NCBI GenBank assembly: GCA_029931535.1
Contig: JAQPZY010001344.1
Location: forward strand, 1 to 64,000
Direction: 5' to 3'
DNA: 64,000 bases
Source: Margaritifera margaritifera
Lineage: Eukaryota > Mollusca > Bivalvia > Unionida > Margaritiferidae
Positions 29,890-41,639 of the stretch are shown piece by piece. The position numbers were made by a program, and so were the translations under genes. The stretch's first letter is position 1; each line of letters opens with the position of its first letter. The notes under the pieces are model-generated. The model did not search any database and was not told where the DNA came from. It saw only the letters and a program-made list of their open reading frames with translations.

Positions 29890-30950
29890 GTTGATTGGGG
29901 TATACTACTTGCTTGCATATGTGAACAGTATAGATCCACGTATTCATGAAACTTTTTAAACAAGAAACTCAAGCTCAAAGTACAAAAAAACTTTGAAAGT
30001 CGATAACTTTATTTACAATAAAGCTAGAATCACAGAACTTTCAGATTTTTCTTAACTTCAGCCCCTTTGCTACACTGACAAATTGTGATTACTTAGGTAC
30101 ACTCTAAATATCATATCTGTTAGCCCCTTTAATACACTGCAAAATTGTGATTACTTAGGTATACCCTACATATCATATGTCAGCCCCTTTACTACACTGC
30201 AAAATTGTGACTACTTAGGTACACCCTACGTATCACATGTCAACCCTTTTACTACAATGCCAAAGTCTGACTACTTAGGTACACACTATGTATCATATCT
30301 GTCAGCCCCTTTACTACACTGTCAAAGTCTGACTACTTAGGTACACCCTACGTATCATATCTGTCAGCCCCTTTACTACACTGTCAAAGTCTGACTACTT
30401 AGGTACACACTACGTATCATATCTGTCAGCCCCTTTACTACACTGCCAAAGTCTGACTACTTAGGTACACACTACGTATCATATCTGTCAGCCCCTTTAC
30501 TACACTGCCAAAGTCTGACTACTTAGGTACACACTACGTATCATATCTGTCAGCCCCTTTAAAACACTGCCAAAGTCTGACTACTTAGGTACACACTACA
30601 TATCATATCTGTCAGCCCCTTTACTACACTGCCAAAGTCTGACTACTTAGGTACACACTACGTATCATATCTGTCAGCCCCTTTAAAACACTGCCAAAGT
30701 CTGACTACTTAGGTACACACTACGTATCATATCTGTCAGCCCCTTTAAAACACTGCCAAAGTCTGACTACTTAGGTACACACTACGTATCATATCTGTCA
30801 GCCCCTTTACTACACTGCCAAAGTCTGACTACTTAGGTACACCCTACGTATCATATTTGATTTTTGAGGTTTTGAGCTTGAGCTAGAGTTTCTTGCTAAA
30901 AAAGTTTCAAGAATATGAGGCCAGATCTTTTGTGCACTATATGCAATCAG
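29890..30950. mobile_element. Non-autonomous TIR element containing a 62-bp minisatellite
   Basis: GAAACTTTTTAAACAAGAAA plus CTCAAGCTCAAAGT near 29,949 is the inverted partner of TTGAGCTTGAGCTAGAGTTT plus CTTGCTAAAAAAGTTTC near 30,873. Weaker inverted similarity continues outward about 40 nt. Between the arms a 60-62-bp unit (start AGCCCCTTTACTACACTGCC) is repeated 13 times at 30,060-30,857. No transposase is seen. A MITE whose interior became a minisatellite is the best reading. Confidence 0.7.
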
Positions 30951-32133
30951 ACTGGGGACAACACAGTCCATTCTACGTATGATTTCAACCAAACGTGTTG
31001 CCCCACTGATCACCTCAGCAGATGGCAGTGAGCTTAAAACCTTCTATTTTTACAAATTGTAGCCATTACTTTTACAACACAGTAACATTTCTGTTAAATT
31101 GTTGCATAGACCGAGCCTTCCACTTTTGAATATAAACTTGCTTCTTCAAAAGATAACAAGAAGGCTGAGATCCAGTTATATGCTGGAGCATTATGTAGCA
31201 TAGATCTGGGTTTATGGTACACACCGCTGATTGCAGGTTATATATATGTAAAAATGGTATCATCTGTTGTTAAGTAATATCATCTCCGTATAGTAGTGAT
31301 GTTATCACATACAGACATCACAATGCATTATCATTGGATTTGGCATGATGATATTGGCAAAAAAATAAATAAATAGATTTGACAATATTACATGGATTTA
31401 AGATATCTCCCTGTCCAGTCCACTCCACATAAATCCATTTCCAATGCACTGAAATACAATGCACTAATACAGAATAGCATGTTAACCATAATCAGCTGTG
31501 TACTCAGCATTAGTACATTTCAATTGATACTTGTTTGTCAAATATAAACAGCAACAGTCGACAGACAATGGTTGGTGGGAAAAAAACAGTGGAACTTTCC
31601 ATGAGCTGCAACCCTGGTCTTAACACTTCCAGGCATGTGTCTTCAGTGCTCTTTCAACAGAATGACTCACTGCTAATAAGGCATCGGAATATTGAAATCA
31701 TATTGTAAAAAAAGTCTTGATATTGCAATACAACTTTAGGCTTATGATAACATCACTACTGTTGACTAGGAACCATGATTTACTCATCATCCCATATTGC
31801 AGAAGAATAAGATAAAAAGACTTCATATAAAAAACTCAGCCTTTACATTGATATGAAATCAGATTTGGGTAAATGGTTAAAACCATGAGCAAAGAATAGG
31901 GAACACATGAACATGATTAAATCATGACAAATTCTGGATGAAATGTACTCTACGATATATCATTATGATTTCACAACTAAAACATCATGTTTCTAGTACA
32001 TTTCCATTATCTATGTTACTATATGCCAAACATATCTTTTAAAGCCCATCCGAATGAACACCAAAATAACAACTCATGTTAATTCATGGATCCAAAAGAG
32101 AAATAAAAATATTTTTGTCTACACATCTCATAA
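30951..32133 (-). other. Probable 3' flank/UTR of the NEURL gene, no other gene seen
   Basis: No coding sequence. No AATAAA on the minus strand was found close downstream of the stop codon, so the polyadenylation site was not placed. Confidence 0.35.
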
Positions 32134-32579
32134 CTAGGAGCGGTAAATCTTGATCACATCTCTGATTTCCTGTCGACATATCGGGCAAAGTGATCCCCGC
32201 TCCTGCTTGACCATGATTGCACACTCATAACACATACATAAATGTCCACATGTGTACAGAACTGCATTTACTGGCCTCTCATAACACACATTGCATTCAT
32301 TATACTCATTGTCTGCAATTGGATTTTCAAGCATGGACAGCGGAGTGGCCGGATCTGATGCTGGTAGAGCAGGCAAAGGTTTGTGTCCAGCTGACTGAGC
32401 GAGTCCTGATGCTGGTACGCTGAAACTTCTTACAACTCCAGTCCGGTATGGGTTCATGCTAGTATGTGTAGAAGTAGGCGTGATGGCTTGCCGATTTGGA
32501 GGGGGTAGCGTTACCGTCATAGATCCTGAGGAGGATATTGATCGAGGCATTGGTCGTGGCTGCTTTGGTACCGTCACAC
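32134..32579 (-). CDS. NEURL1: Neuralized E3 ligase, terminal exon (RING)
   Basis: The acceptor AG at 32,580-32,581 follows a pyrimidine-rich tract; the exon starts GTGTGACGG and completes the glycine codon begun in the previous exon. It encodes a Ser/Pro-rich linker (PRPMPRSISSSGSMTVTL), then a C3HC4 RING at the end: CNVC, YTCGHLCMCYEC, and CPICR, closing with DVIKIYRS and the stop at 32,134-32,136. A RING as the last feature, ten or so residues from the C-terminus, is typical of neuralized. The RING recruits E2 enzymes to ubiquitinate Notch ligands (Delta/Serrate/Jagged) and drive their endocytosis. All zinc ligands are present. Confidence 0.95.
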
Positions 32580-32639
32580 CTACAGAAATAAAGCAGTGGT
32601 TTTTATACATACTTCATAAACAAGAGGTCCAAGTGTGCC

Positions 32640-33240
32640 TGAGATTGCTCACCTAGCTGATATCTTCCTAATAAGCAAATGCAAGAGCAGCTGAACAAGA
32701 AATCTGGGTCAGTATGATGCTTTATGTTGAAATTTCTTCACATGCTATTGATTGCTTTTGTTATGAAAATAAATGTTTCAAGGTTTCTCTATATTTGGAT
32801 CTTCCTCCATATCTGATGGCACATCTGTATCCTTTGTCCAATACTGAAAGTTCTCTGTGCCAGGATGCTTTCTGTCAAAGTTTATAAAATTCTGTTGAGT
32901 GGAGAAAAAATTGTTTAAAATTTTTTGAAATGTTTTAGTAATGGTGACCATATTTGATGGCAGATTGGCATAATTTGAACAAACCTGAAAGCCCTCTATG
33001 GCATGATGCTTTGTCAAACTCTTTTGAGCAAGTTTATGAGAAGAAGTCATTTAAAAGTTTTTCTATTTTTAGTAACGGCAACCACATTTGATGATGGATT
33101 GGCATCATTTGAATAAATGTATGCCAGGATGCTTTCTATAAAATTTGGTAAAATTCTGTTTAATGGTTTTTAAGAAGAGGTTGCTTAAAGGTTTTTCTGT
33201 TTTTAGTCATGGTGGTCATATTGGATGATGGATGAGCATC
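32640..33240. repeat. Degenerate tandem repeat family (second copy of the 17.8-18.7 kb family)
   Basis: Starts with 'caagaggtccaagtgtgcc' and 'gctcacctagct', then recurrent 'atgctttctgtcaaa', 'tttttagtaa.ggt.accat' and 'attggcatcatttgaa'. Lies in the intron just upstream of the RING exon on the minus strand. Confidence 0.75.
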
Positions 33241-33280
33241 TACTTAATAAATGTGAAAGGTCTTGATACCAAAATGATCC

Positions 33281-33592
33281 TGTATACTAGTAATCATAGT
33301 CAAATTGGCAAGTGGATTTTGTATACTAGTAATCATAGTCAAATTGGCAAGTGGATTTTGTATACTAGTAATCATAGTCAAATTGGCAAGTGGATTTTGT
33401 ATACTAGTAATCATAGTCAAATTGGCAAGTGGATTTTGTATACTAGTAATCATAGTCAAATTGGCAAGTGGATTTTGTATACTAGTAATCATAGTCAAAT
33501 TGGCAAGTGGATTTTGTATAATAGTAATCATAGTCAAATTGGCAAGTGGATTTTGTATACTAGTAATCATAGTCAAATTGGCAAGTGGATTT
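33281..33592. repeat. 39-bp minisatellite, 8 copies
   Basis: Unit TGTATACTAGTAATCATAGT plus 19 nt, almost perfect. 39 nt equals 13 codons, so long frames exist on both strands; they are not genes. Confidence 0.95.
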
Positions 33593-34014
33593 TGAGAAGA
33601 AATGTAAATAACAACTGTGAATAATGGATGACAGATGATGCACAACAGACAAAGAACCAGCCAAATGAGTTTAAAACAAACTAGTTTTCAAATAGAGCTA
33701 ATACAAATATGAAGGAAACATATGAAAAAGCAAATGGTTTGTATTTTGGATTACTCTGTATAAAAACAAGAATCATACAGTATATAATAATAATGAGGTA
33801 TGAGTAATTTTACCTGATATAAAACAGAATGCACAAGGTAAACATGAAATATGGAAAATGGTTCTGTGCACACAATTCCTCAAAATAGAATTTATACTGT
33901 CCAAAATAACTTCGAGCTATGAACTATTTTCCTTGATAAATGGACACTTCTGTCAGCTGTTGATCAGAAGCTTGAAGTTCCAATCCCATACAATTCCATA
34001 ACTGCTTTCAGAAG

Positions 34015-34200
34015 CCACTGTAGTTCAGTGGTTAGCATACCAAAGTCAACCACAAGGGTGCAGGTTCAAATTCTATCTGATCAGCCTGGGTCAGTTTCTG
34101 TGCTGTGTCCTTGGGCATGGCACTTCACTTTAATCCAATTACCTCAGCACTAAAAAACCTATCCGTTATAACACCAAACCGAACCAAACCATTAAACATG
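34015..34200 (+). mobile_element. tRNA-derived SINE
   Basis: The head has A box CTGTAGTTCAGTGGTTAG and B box GGTTCAAATTC. The tail has TGTCCTTGGGCATGGCACTT, then CCAATTACCTCAGCACTAAA and a CCAAACCGAACCAAACCATT end. Lies in the NEURL intron, antisense to the gene. Head differs from the 22.7-kb SINE while the tail is shared. Confidence 0.8.
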
Positions 34201-35054
34201 AAAGTTTTGAGTCCAACAGAAGCTTCTGATATGCTTCTTTGCATATCCTAATGTACATGTAGAGAGGAAGTCCCCAGGACTGAATGCCTACTGAAACACA
34301 TATTTTACAAGGACTAATTTTAATTTATAACAGTTTATAACTTCAGAAAATTACACACAAAAATAAAGGGTTAAATTGTTATCAATTTGCACAGTAAGCT
34401 AGAGATAAAGCAAAATATGATTGGTAGTTTTCTGGGGGCATGTGTGTGTGTGTGTGTGTGTTGGGTCTTCTAGTTTTCTCCACCTCAATGACATGTCTCC
34501 AGTTGAGACATCTGAGCTGTATTGAGTACAATGAAAATGTTGCTTAAAATTGTAAAACTGACATAAAATTAGACACTCAAAGCTACACAGTACATTATGA
34601 AATCCTTAACAAAGTCTTCTATGAAGACTTCATTTTACTGTGAATTCATTTTGTTGGAAACTATATCAATTTTCATGGTTGTCTTTGTTGGTAATTAAAT
34701 TCATCAATTTGGGAAGGAGTCCTGTTGTTCTAAGAGAAGGATCATTGTTCACCGAGTCATTAAAGTCATGGTTTGTACAAACCACAAAAGTAAAAAAAAT
34801 TGGTATCCCACAAAAAAGTTTTTAAGTTTACAGTATTGTATGATGAATTCTGAAGAGGGCAAAAATATGATTATCTTGATGCATTGACATCAGTGCCATA
34901 GATTCATTTCAAGTACATGAATCTTGGGGCTACATACTCTATTTATGATCTCAAGCAAAGAGTGGGTCTACCAAACTCATTATGCAGTGGTAGATTTGGG
35001 TCTAGGTTGTCTGCAGTTGGATACATTTTATAAATGGGTTAATGAAGTACTTAC

Positions 35055-35174
35055 CTAAAAGTTTAATTTTCTGGACATTGCCAAACACATCAAAGAAAGC
35101 CCACAGTGGAAGAGTTCGGTCTACATGCATCAACGTGCTGATCTTTTGCTTGTTTCGAGAATAACACACTTCAC
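35055..35174 (-). CDS. NEURL1: Neuralized E3 ligase, internal exon (end of NHR2)
   Basis: A 120-nt exon with acceptor AG at 35,175-35,176 and donor GTAAGTAC starting at 35,054. Both junctions split a glycine codon after its first base, matching the flanking exons. It encodes about 39 residues including HVDRTLPLWAFFDVFGNVQK and IKLLG, which is the closing strand set of a neuralized homology repeat (the 'PLWAFFDVYG' signature). It completes NHR2, which binds the Notch ligand or other partners. The exon is intact. Confidence 0.95.
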
Positions 35175-35199
35175 CTGAGTAATAAAAACAATGCAATAA

Positions 35200-35541
35200 G
35201 TGATGATGATGATGATGATGGTAATTGTGGTGGTGGTGGTGGTGATGATGATGGTGGTGGTGATGGTAATGGTATCAGTGGTGATGATGGATGTGGTGAT
35301 CATGGTGGTGGTGGTGATGACAATGATGGTAGTGGTGGTTTTGGTGATGATGGTGGTGGTGGTGGTGGTTTTGGTGGTGGTGATGATGGTGATGGTAATG
35401 ATATTAGTGGTGATGATGGATGTGGTGATGGTGGTGGTGGTGATGACAATGATGGTAGTGGTGGTTTTGATGATGATGATGATGGTGGTGGTGGTTTTGG
35501 TGGTGGTAATGATGATGATGGCAATAGTGATGATTTTGTAA
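35200..35541. repeat. GGT/GAT compound microsatellite beside a splice acceptor
   Basis: About 340 nt of imperfect GGT and GAT triplets with a higher-order repeat (the block with 'ggatgtggtgat' occurs twice). On the NEURL strand it is an ACC/ATC tract ending about 25 nt upstream of the acceptor at 35,175. Open frames through it are artefacts. Confidence 0.93.
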
Positions 35542-36739
35542 AAGGAAAACATAAAGAGCCTCTAGAATGGCAAGAAGCAATCATTCAAAGATGGAGGACT
35601 GACAAATGTTGTTGATATGAAGCTTTCCTAAGAAGCTAAAGGTCCCTAGGTTCTTCTTGCAGTTATATTATCATGAGCTCAAAAACCACAAGAAAATGTA
35701 CATGTTTACATCAAAAGCAGATAAATGTCATTATTAATCAGAAGTTAATATTCTGACTGGAGGCTTTTTTCTATGTGTTTTTAACTTAAACAACCAGTGA
35801 ACCAATTTCCATTAATCATTCTCTGGGGGCCTGAAAAGCAAAACAACACAGCAAAACTTCCAACCAGCCCAATAACAGAACTCCCTGCTACCATCGCTGG
35901 TTATTTCCATTAATGCTTTAAAACAATGAATTTTATTAATTTTTATCTTCTCAAATAAAACTAACCTTCACATTTAAATGAATTTTTTGTTGCAGTCCAG
36001 TCATCTTAATTAGAAGGTTTTTAATAAACAGCAAGAAAACCACTAATTGTTTTATGGCCTGAATGCAAAGCTTTTTTTGGTTTGATTAGTGTAGTAATAA
36101 AAGGTACACAAAAGACAACCGTCTATATTGTTTGCAAGCTTGTGCTCTGTGTGCAAACTATTAGGCAAGTCCTCTAAGTCAACAAGAGGCCTGAACTGTA
36201 ACACTTGGACTATGTGCCAAGTTTCTTATTGATCAAGACTAAATTGTGATTTGATAGACCTCTGAGCAAGCAAATTGTAAAGAGTAACTGACTTTGACAC
36301 GCTGAATACTTAGGTCAGTGAAGGTGATAATGACTAATTGTCCGATATAAATGCAATTACTATGTTTTTAGTGGCTGTAGGAAATAACTGAACTAAAATT
36401 AATGATGATGACAATGGGGGCATTGCCTCGGCATCTGATATGGCATCAAGAATGATAGCTTGGCCATTCAAGTGTGAAGAACATAAGAAAATACTTGTAA
36501 TAAATCCAAATACAATGGTTAATTCAAAAATGACTACAAAGAAAAATAAAGATTTTATTTCTTTTCAACTGTGCCACAATTTTAAAACAAGAGTCCCTCG
36601 AAAAACTGATACTCTACTGACTGAAAAGAATTTCCAGGAATTCAAGATAAGACCATTTCTTCCCTTTAACTGCAGAGTGCTGAAACAAGATTTTCAAGTT
36701 AGCTGCTGTGGTGGACATACTGGATTTCAACTTGACACC
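35542..36739. other. Intron, no gene seen
   Basis: AT-rich intronic sequence. A short plus-strand frame near 36,440 merges into the repeat family that follows. Confidence 0.5.
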
Positions 36740-38170
36740 ATTTTAATTTAGGACTAACAAGACATCATAAGAAGTCTTCTGGTGGAAACCCCATGCTGAT
36801 ATGACATTCTGTTTTGAAGGAGCAACAATAACAAGATTTTCAAGATGGATGCCATGGTGGCCACATTTGATACCAGATTGGCACCATTTCTATTTAGTAA
36901 CAATTAGGCATCATAAAAAGTCTTTTGCTGAAAGCACATTGTTGATATGACCAGCCATCTAGAAGAGGTAGTGATAACAAGATTTTCACGATGGCCATTG
37001 TGGCAATCATATTAGAAGTCAGATTAGCACCATTTTCATTTATGACCGACATCATAAGTCTTTCAGTGAAAACTCCATGCTGATATGACCATTCATTCAG
37101 GTTTGTGATTTTATGGGTTTAACGCCATTTTCAGCACATGATAGTCTATAGATGGCGACCAGTATATCTGGTGGAGGAAGAATCAAGGAAAATCCTGGGA
37201 AGAACCACTGACCCATGGGAAGCTACTGGCAAGCTTTCTCACATAACCACGTTGGCCGAGCCCAAGGCTCGAACCCACACAGACAGAGGTGAGATGGCAG
37301 TGATCAGTAAAGCCGAGCACCTTAGACCACTCGGCCACCCAGTCATTCATTCAGGAGAAATAGTGATAAGAAGTTTTTCAAGAAGGCCACTGTGGCAGGC
37401 ATACTGAATATCTGAATAGCACCATTAGGACCAACTAGACATCATAAGAAGTTGTTTAGTAAAAACCAAATGTTGATATGACCATCCATTGAGGAGGAGC
37501 AGTGATAATATTTTCAAGATGGCCACTGTGGTGGCCACATTGGACATCAGATTGACAGGTTTCATTCTGGTCCAAACAATACATCATAAGAAGTCTTCTG
37601 GTGAAAAGCCTATGGCAATGTCACTTTTCATTCAAGAGGATTAGCAATAACAAGATTTTCAAGATGGCCACTGTGACGGCCATATTGGACATCAGATCAG
37701 TACCATTTTCATTTAGAAACAACCAGATATCATAAGGTTTTCTGGTGAAAATCCCATGGCAGTATTACTTTTCATTCAGGAGGCGTAGCAATAACAAGAT
37801 TTTCAAGAAGGTCACTGTGGTGACCATATTGAACAGATCAGCACTATTTTCATTTAGGATCAACCAGACATCATAAGAAGACTTTTAGTGAAAACCCCAT
37901 GCTGATATGACTTTCCATTCAGGAGGTATAGCAATAACTAGATTTTCAAGAAGGATACTGTGGTGGCCATATTGGATGTCTCAGCAAAACCATTTTCATT
38001 TAGGACCAACTAGACTAAAGGATGAATTTGTGTGTAAAGTTTCATGGCAATCCTCCAAGTGGTTTAGGAGGAGTAGCAATAACAAACTTGTGCTAATGGA
38101 TGGACAGATGACAGACAATGAACAACAGACCATCCCGTAATTTCTTATGGTTTGTGACCAGAAGAGCTAA
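36740..38170. repeat. Degenerate tandem repeat family (inverted relative to 15.6-16.5 kb)
   Basis: 'aggaccaactagacatcataagaagtcttttggtgaaaa', 'ccatgctgatatgac', 'aggagtagcaataacaagattttcaagatggcca' and 'atattggacatcagatcagcaccattttcattt' recur about eight times. It ends with 'gatggacagatgacagacaatg'. Confidence 0.82.
37105..37345 (-). mobile_element. tRNA-derived SINE (Leu/Ser-type head) nested in the repeat family
   Basis: On the minus strand the A box is GTGGCCGAGTGGTCTAAGG and the B box GGTTCGAGCC, as in type II tRNA genes. The tail includes GGCGACCAGTATATC on the plus strand and ends with 'atggcgttaaaccc' on the minus strand. Both flanks are members of the 36.7-38.2 kb repeat, so this SINE inserted into it. 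Confidence 0.82.
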
Positions 38171-39680
38171 AAACATCCCATGATAAACTTATTTGTAGGC
38201 ACCAAGTCATTTGAATTCTTATCTGTATACATTCTTATCTTGAATAAGAACTTAAGAAAATTTCACAATAACTTGGCATGAGTGAGAAATGCTAACTATG
38301 AAATCAATCTATCTGAAAGGAATATAATATACATATTCATAATTTTGGTGCAATTGAAAGCAAGTAACATCTATAGTAAATGATGAAATCCCCATTGAAA
38401 GTGAGAAAGGTCCCATAAATTCGAACCAGGGGATCTTAAGGGCCCCTTTTCTTGGAAAGCTGGAGAAAAAACTGCTGAAGGTTGTAGCACTTCTCATGTT
38501 ACATCTACAATGCAAGGTACATGTACATGGCTCCGAATGTAATAGTGTCTGAAAAAACTGAAATAAACACATAAGTAATGCAGGTCACAGGAGTGTGAAA
38601 TATAGGTCACAGTGAATTAGTTTGTACTGAAAAATGTAGTACCCCTCATGATGCATTCACATATGAAGTTACATGACTGCAGGAAATAGTGTCTGAATAA
38701 CTGAGCTTAATGCAAACCTTAACCTAAAATGTTGATGCCAGACAGTCAGTTAGACATAGATAGACAGGTGGAGGAAATAACAGACTAGCTGACAGGCATC
38801 ATCAATCTAAAGCTTTGAATTGCTCTGCAATCGGAACAAAATCCACTCCTACAGAAGTGAGAACATACTAAAAACAAGTAAAATACTGTACTGACATTTG
38901 GAAGCAAATGGCTTAATCTTGTAGTATTAGAAAATGGTCATATTATCACTTGTTCCAATTGGCTATTCTGTGGGTTGGAAGACCCGAGGGAAAATGAGGT
39001 ATTTACTATCTGATTTTACTACTACTTCATCACACTCTTTTCAGGTTGATTAGCCGATAAAATATTTGCATTCTTCTCATATTTGTTTATGTAGGTAAGA
39101 AGTCCTTTTTTTAATATGCCTGTCAAAGTTAATTACCATACATGTATTTGATTGACATTGTTACTATACATGTATACCTTGAACTCTGCATTGTGAGTCG
39201 AATACTTGTCATTTATTACATGTCAATGGCAGAAATATTGTTAAAAAGAATATTTCGATGTGGCATATATTTGGTTTTTCTAGTTTAAACATATTTTATT
39301 GCCATAAAAGTAATATATTTGTGAAAGACTAGAAACCAAGTTCACAAGAACTTACAAGTTCCTGTCTGTCATGACAAGTAGAAAATCATAAATAACATAA
39401 ATGGAAGATTGTAAAATAGATAGGAAAGGGAAAAAGAAAAGGCATGACAGCTCAAGGGATGGTGATGGCAAAGGAAATGAAAGGAAATAAGTGGATTTTG
39501 TCCCTGATTATTCTGTATAAATTTAAATTTATATACTTTGTACTTCAGCACATAGGTATATTAAAGTATAAAACAAATCTGTATTGTTACTAACAGTCAC
39601 ATCTGACAAAAAAGTATAACTGGAGGAAATCGTTCTTTCCCAAGATGACAAAAGAGAAAGCAAGAGTCATTATACCAGGC
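38171..39680. other. Intron, no gene seen
   Basis: AT-rich noncoding sequence with no arrays. Confidence 0.5.
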
Positions 39681-40110
39681 AAAACATACTAAAAGAAAGA
39701 GTCACTAGGCAAAAAATACTAAAAGAAAGAGTCACTAGGCAAAAAATACTAAAAGCAAGAGTCACTAGGCAAAAAATACTAAAAGCAAGAGTCACTAGGC
39801 AAAAATTACTAAAAGCAAGAGTCACTAGGCAAAACATACTAAAAGCAAGAGTCACAAGGCAAAAAATACTAAAAGAAAAGTCACAAGGCAAAACATACTA
39901 AAAGCAAGAGTCACCAGGCAAAACATACTAAAAGCAAGAGTCACTAGGCAAAACATACTAAAAGCAAGAGTCACTAGGCAAAACATACTAAAAGCAAGAG
40001 TCACTAGGCAAAAAATACTAAAAGCAAGATTCACTAGGCAAAACATACTAAAAGCAAGAGTCACTAGGCAAAAAATACTATAAGCAAGAGTCACTAGGCA
40101 AAACATACTA
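39681..40110. repeat. 30-bp minisatellite, about 14 copies
   Basis: Unit AAAACATACTAAAAGCAAGA plus GTCACTAGGC, with one 29-nt copy near 39,875. Frames on the minus strand (10-codon period) are repeat artefacts. Confidence 0.95.
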
Positions 40111-40252
40111 TTTACCATGTATAAAATAACAGTTGTTCTGCACCTTTGATTATATTTAGATATCTGTGGATGTGACCAGCCACATCAGAAACTGATATAC
40201 AGCGGCAGAGAACAACTTGTTGGTGAGGTCGTTCAGGTTGAAAAATCTGATT

Positions 40253-41236
40253 GGTGAACTGAATGAAAAATACAGTGTTTCTATCTGTACCAATTCATGG
40301 TGGTGAAAGGAATGAAAAATACAGTGTTTCTATCAGTACCAATTCATGGTGGTGAAAGGACTGAAAAATACAGTGTTTCTATCAGTACCAATTCATGGCG
40401 GTGAAAGGACTGAAAAATAGTGTTTCTATCAGTACCAATTCATGGTGGTGAAAGGACTGAAAAATACAGTGTTTCTATCAGTACCTATTCATGGTGGTGA
40501 AAGGACTGAAAAATACAGTGTTTCTATCAGTACCAATTCATGGCGGTGAAAGGAATGAAAAATACAGTGTTTCTATCAGTACCAATTCATGGCGGTGAAA
40601 GGACTGAAAAATACAGTGTTTCTATCAGTACCAATTCATGGCGGTGAAAGGAATGAAAAATACAGTGTTTCTATCAGTACCAATTCATGGTGGTGAAAGG
40701 AATGAAAAATACAGTGTTTCTATCAGTACCAATTCATGGCGGTGAAAGGAATGTAAAATACAGTGTTTCTATCAGTACCAATTCATGGCGGTGAAAGGAA
40801 TGAAAAATACAGTGTTTCTATCAGTACCAATTCATGGTGGTGAAAGGAATGTAAAATACAGTGTTTCTATCAGTACCAATTCATGGCGGTGAAAGGACTG
40901 AAAAATACAGTGTTTCTATCAGTACCTATTCATGGCGGTGAAAGGACTGAAAAATACAGTGTTTCTATCAGTACCAATTCATGGTGGTGAAAGGATTGAA
41001 AAATACAGTGTTTCTATCAGTACCAATTCATGGCTGTGAAAGGAATGTAAAATACAGTGTTTCTATCAGTACCAATTCATGGCGGTGAAAGGACTGAAAA
41101 ATACAGTGTTTCTATCAGTACCAATTCATGGTGGTGAAAGGACTGAAAAATACAGTGTTTCTATCAGTACCAATTCATGGTGGTGAAAGGAATGAAAAAT
41201 ACAGTGTTTCTATCAGTACCAATTCATGGTGGTGAT
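40253..41236. repeat. 49-bp minisatellite, about 20 copies
   Basis: Unit GGTGAAAGGAATGAAAAATA plus 29 nt ending CAATTCATGGC; copies vary at a few recurring sites (aatg/actg, ggcgg/ggtgg), so sub-types are interspersed. Confidence 0.95.
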
Positions 41237-41639
41237 GCTTAGTTCATTCTCTGACTGAATCAACTGATGTTCTATTTTAATCATTTATCATTGCTAATGA
41301 TATGATTTATATACTAGACTGTACTATAATGTTATATATAAGTAGTCAATAGCTTGTCTGGCATTTGAGTCATTGCCTATTGCATCATACTAAGGGTTCC
41401 CAAAAACAGCTCTACTGAACAGCACTATTCTCTCAAAACACAATAGAGAATCTGTTTTTCTTCAGCTTTTACACTAAGAGGATTACAATGAATGGCACAT
41501 TGTATGCCCAAGCCTTGTTTAATAGTCCTTGAACTGAACTTAATGCATAGTCCTGTACAGAATACCATTATTTTCTTATTATAATTACTGTCATTTATGA
41601 CCTTTAGCAACCGAATCTACAGATTTCTTTATTATCCTA

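Noticed and set aside
33232..33645. About 130-codon open frames on both strands
   Set aside because: 39-bp repeat (13 codons) keeps frames open on both strands; no protein features.
35130..35584. Poly-Met/Val and Thr/Ile-rich frames
   Set aside because: Product of the GGT/GAT microsatellite beside a NEURL exon.
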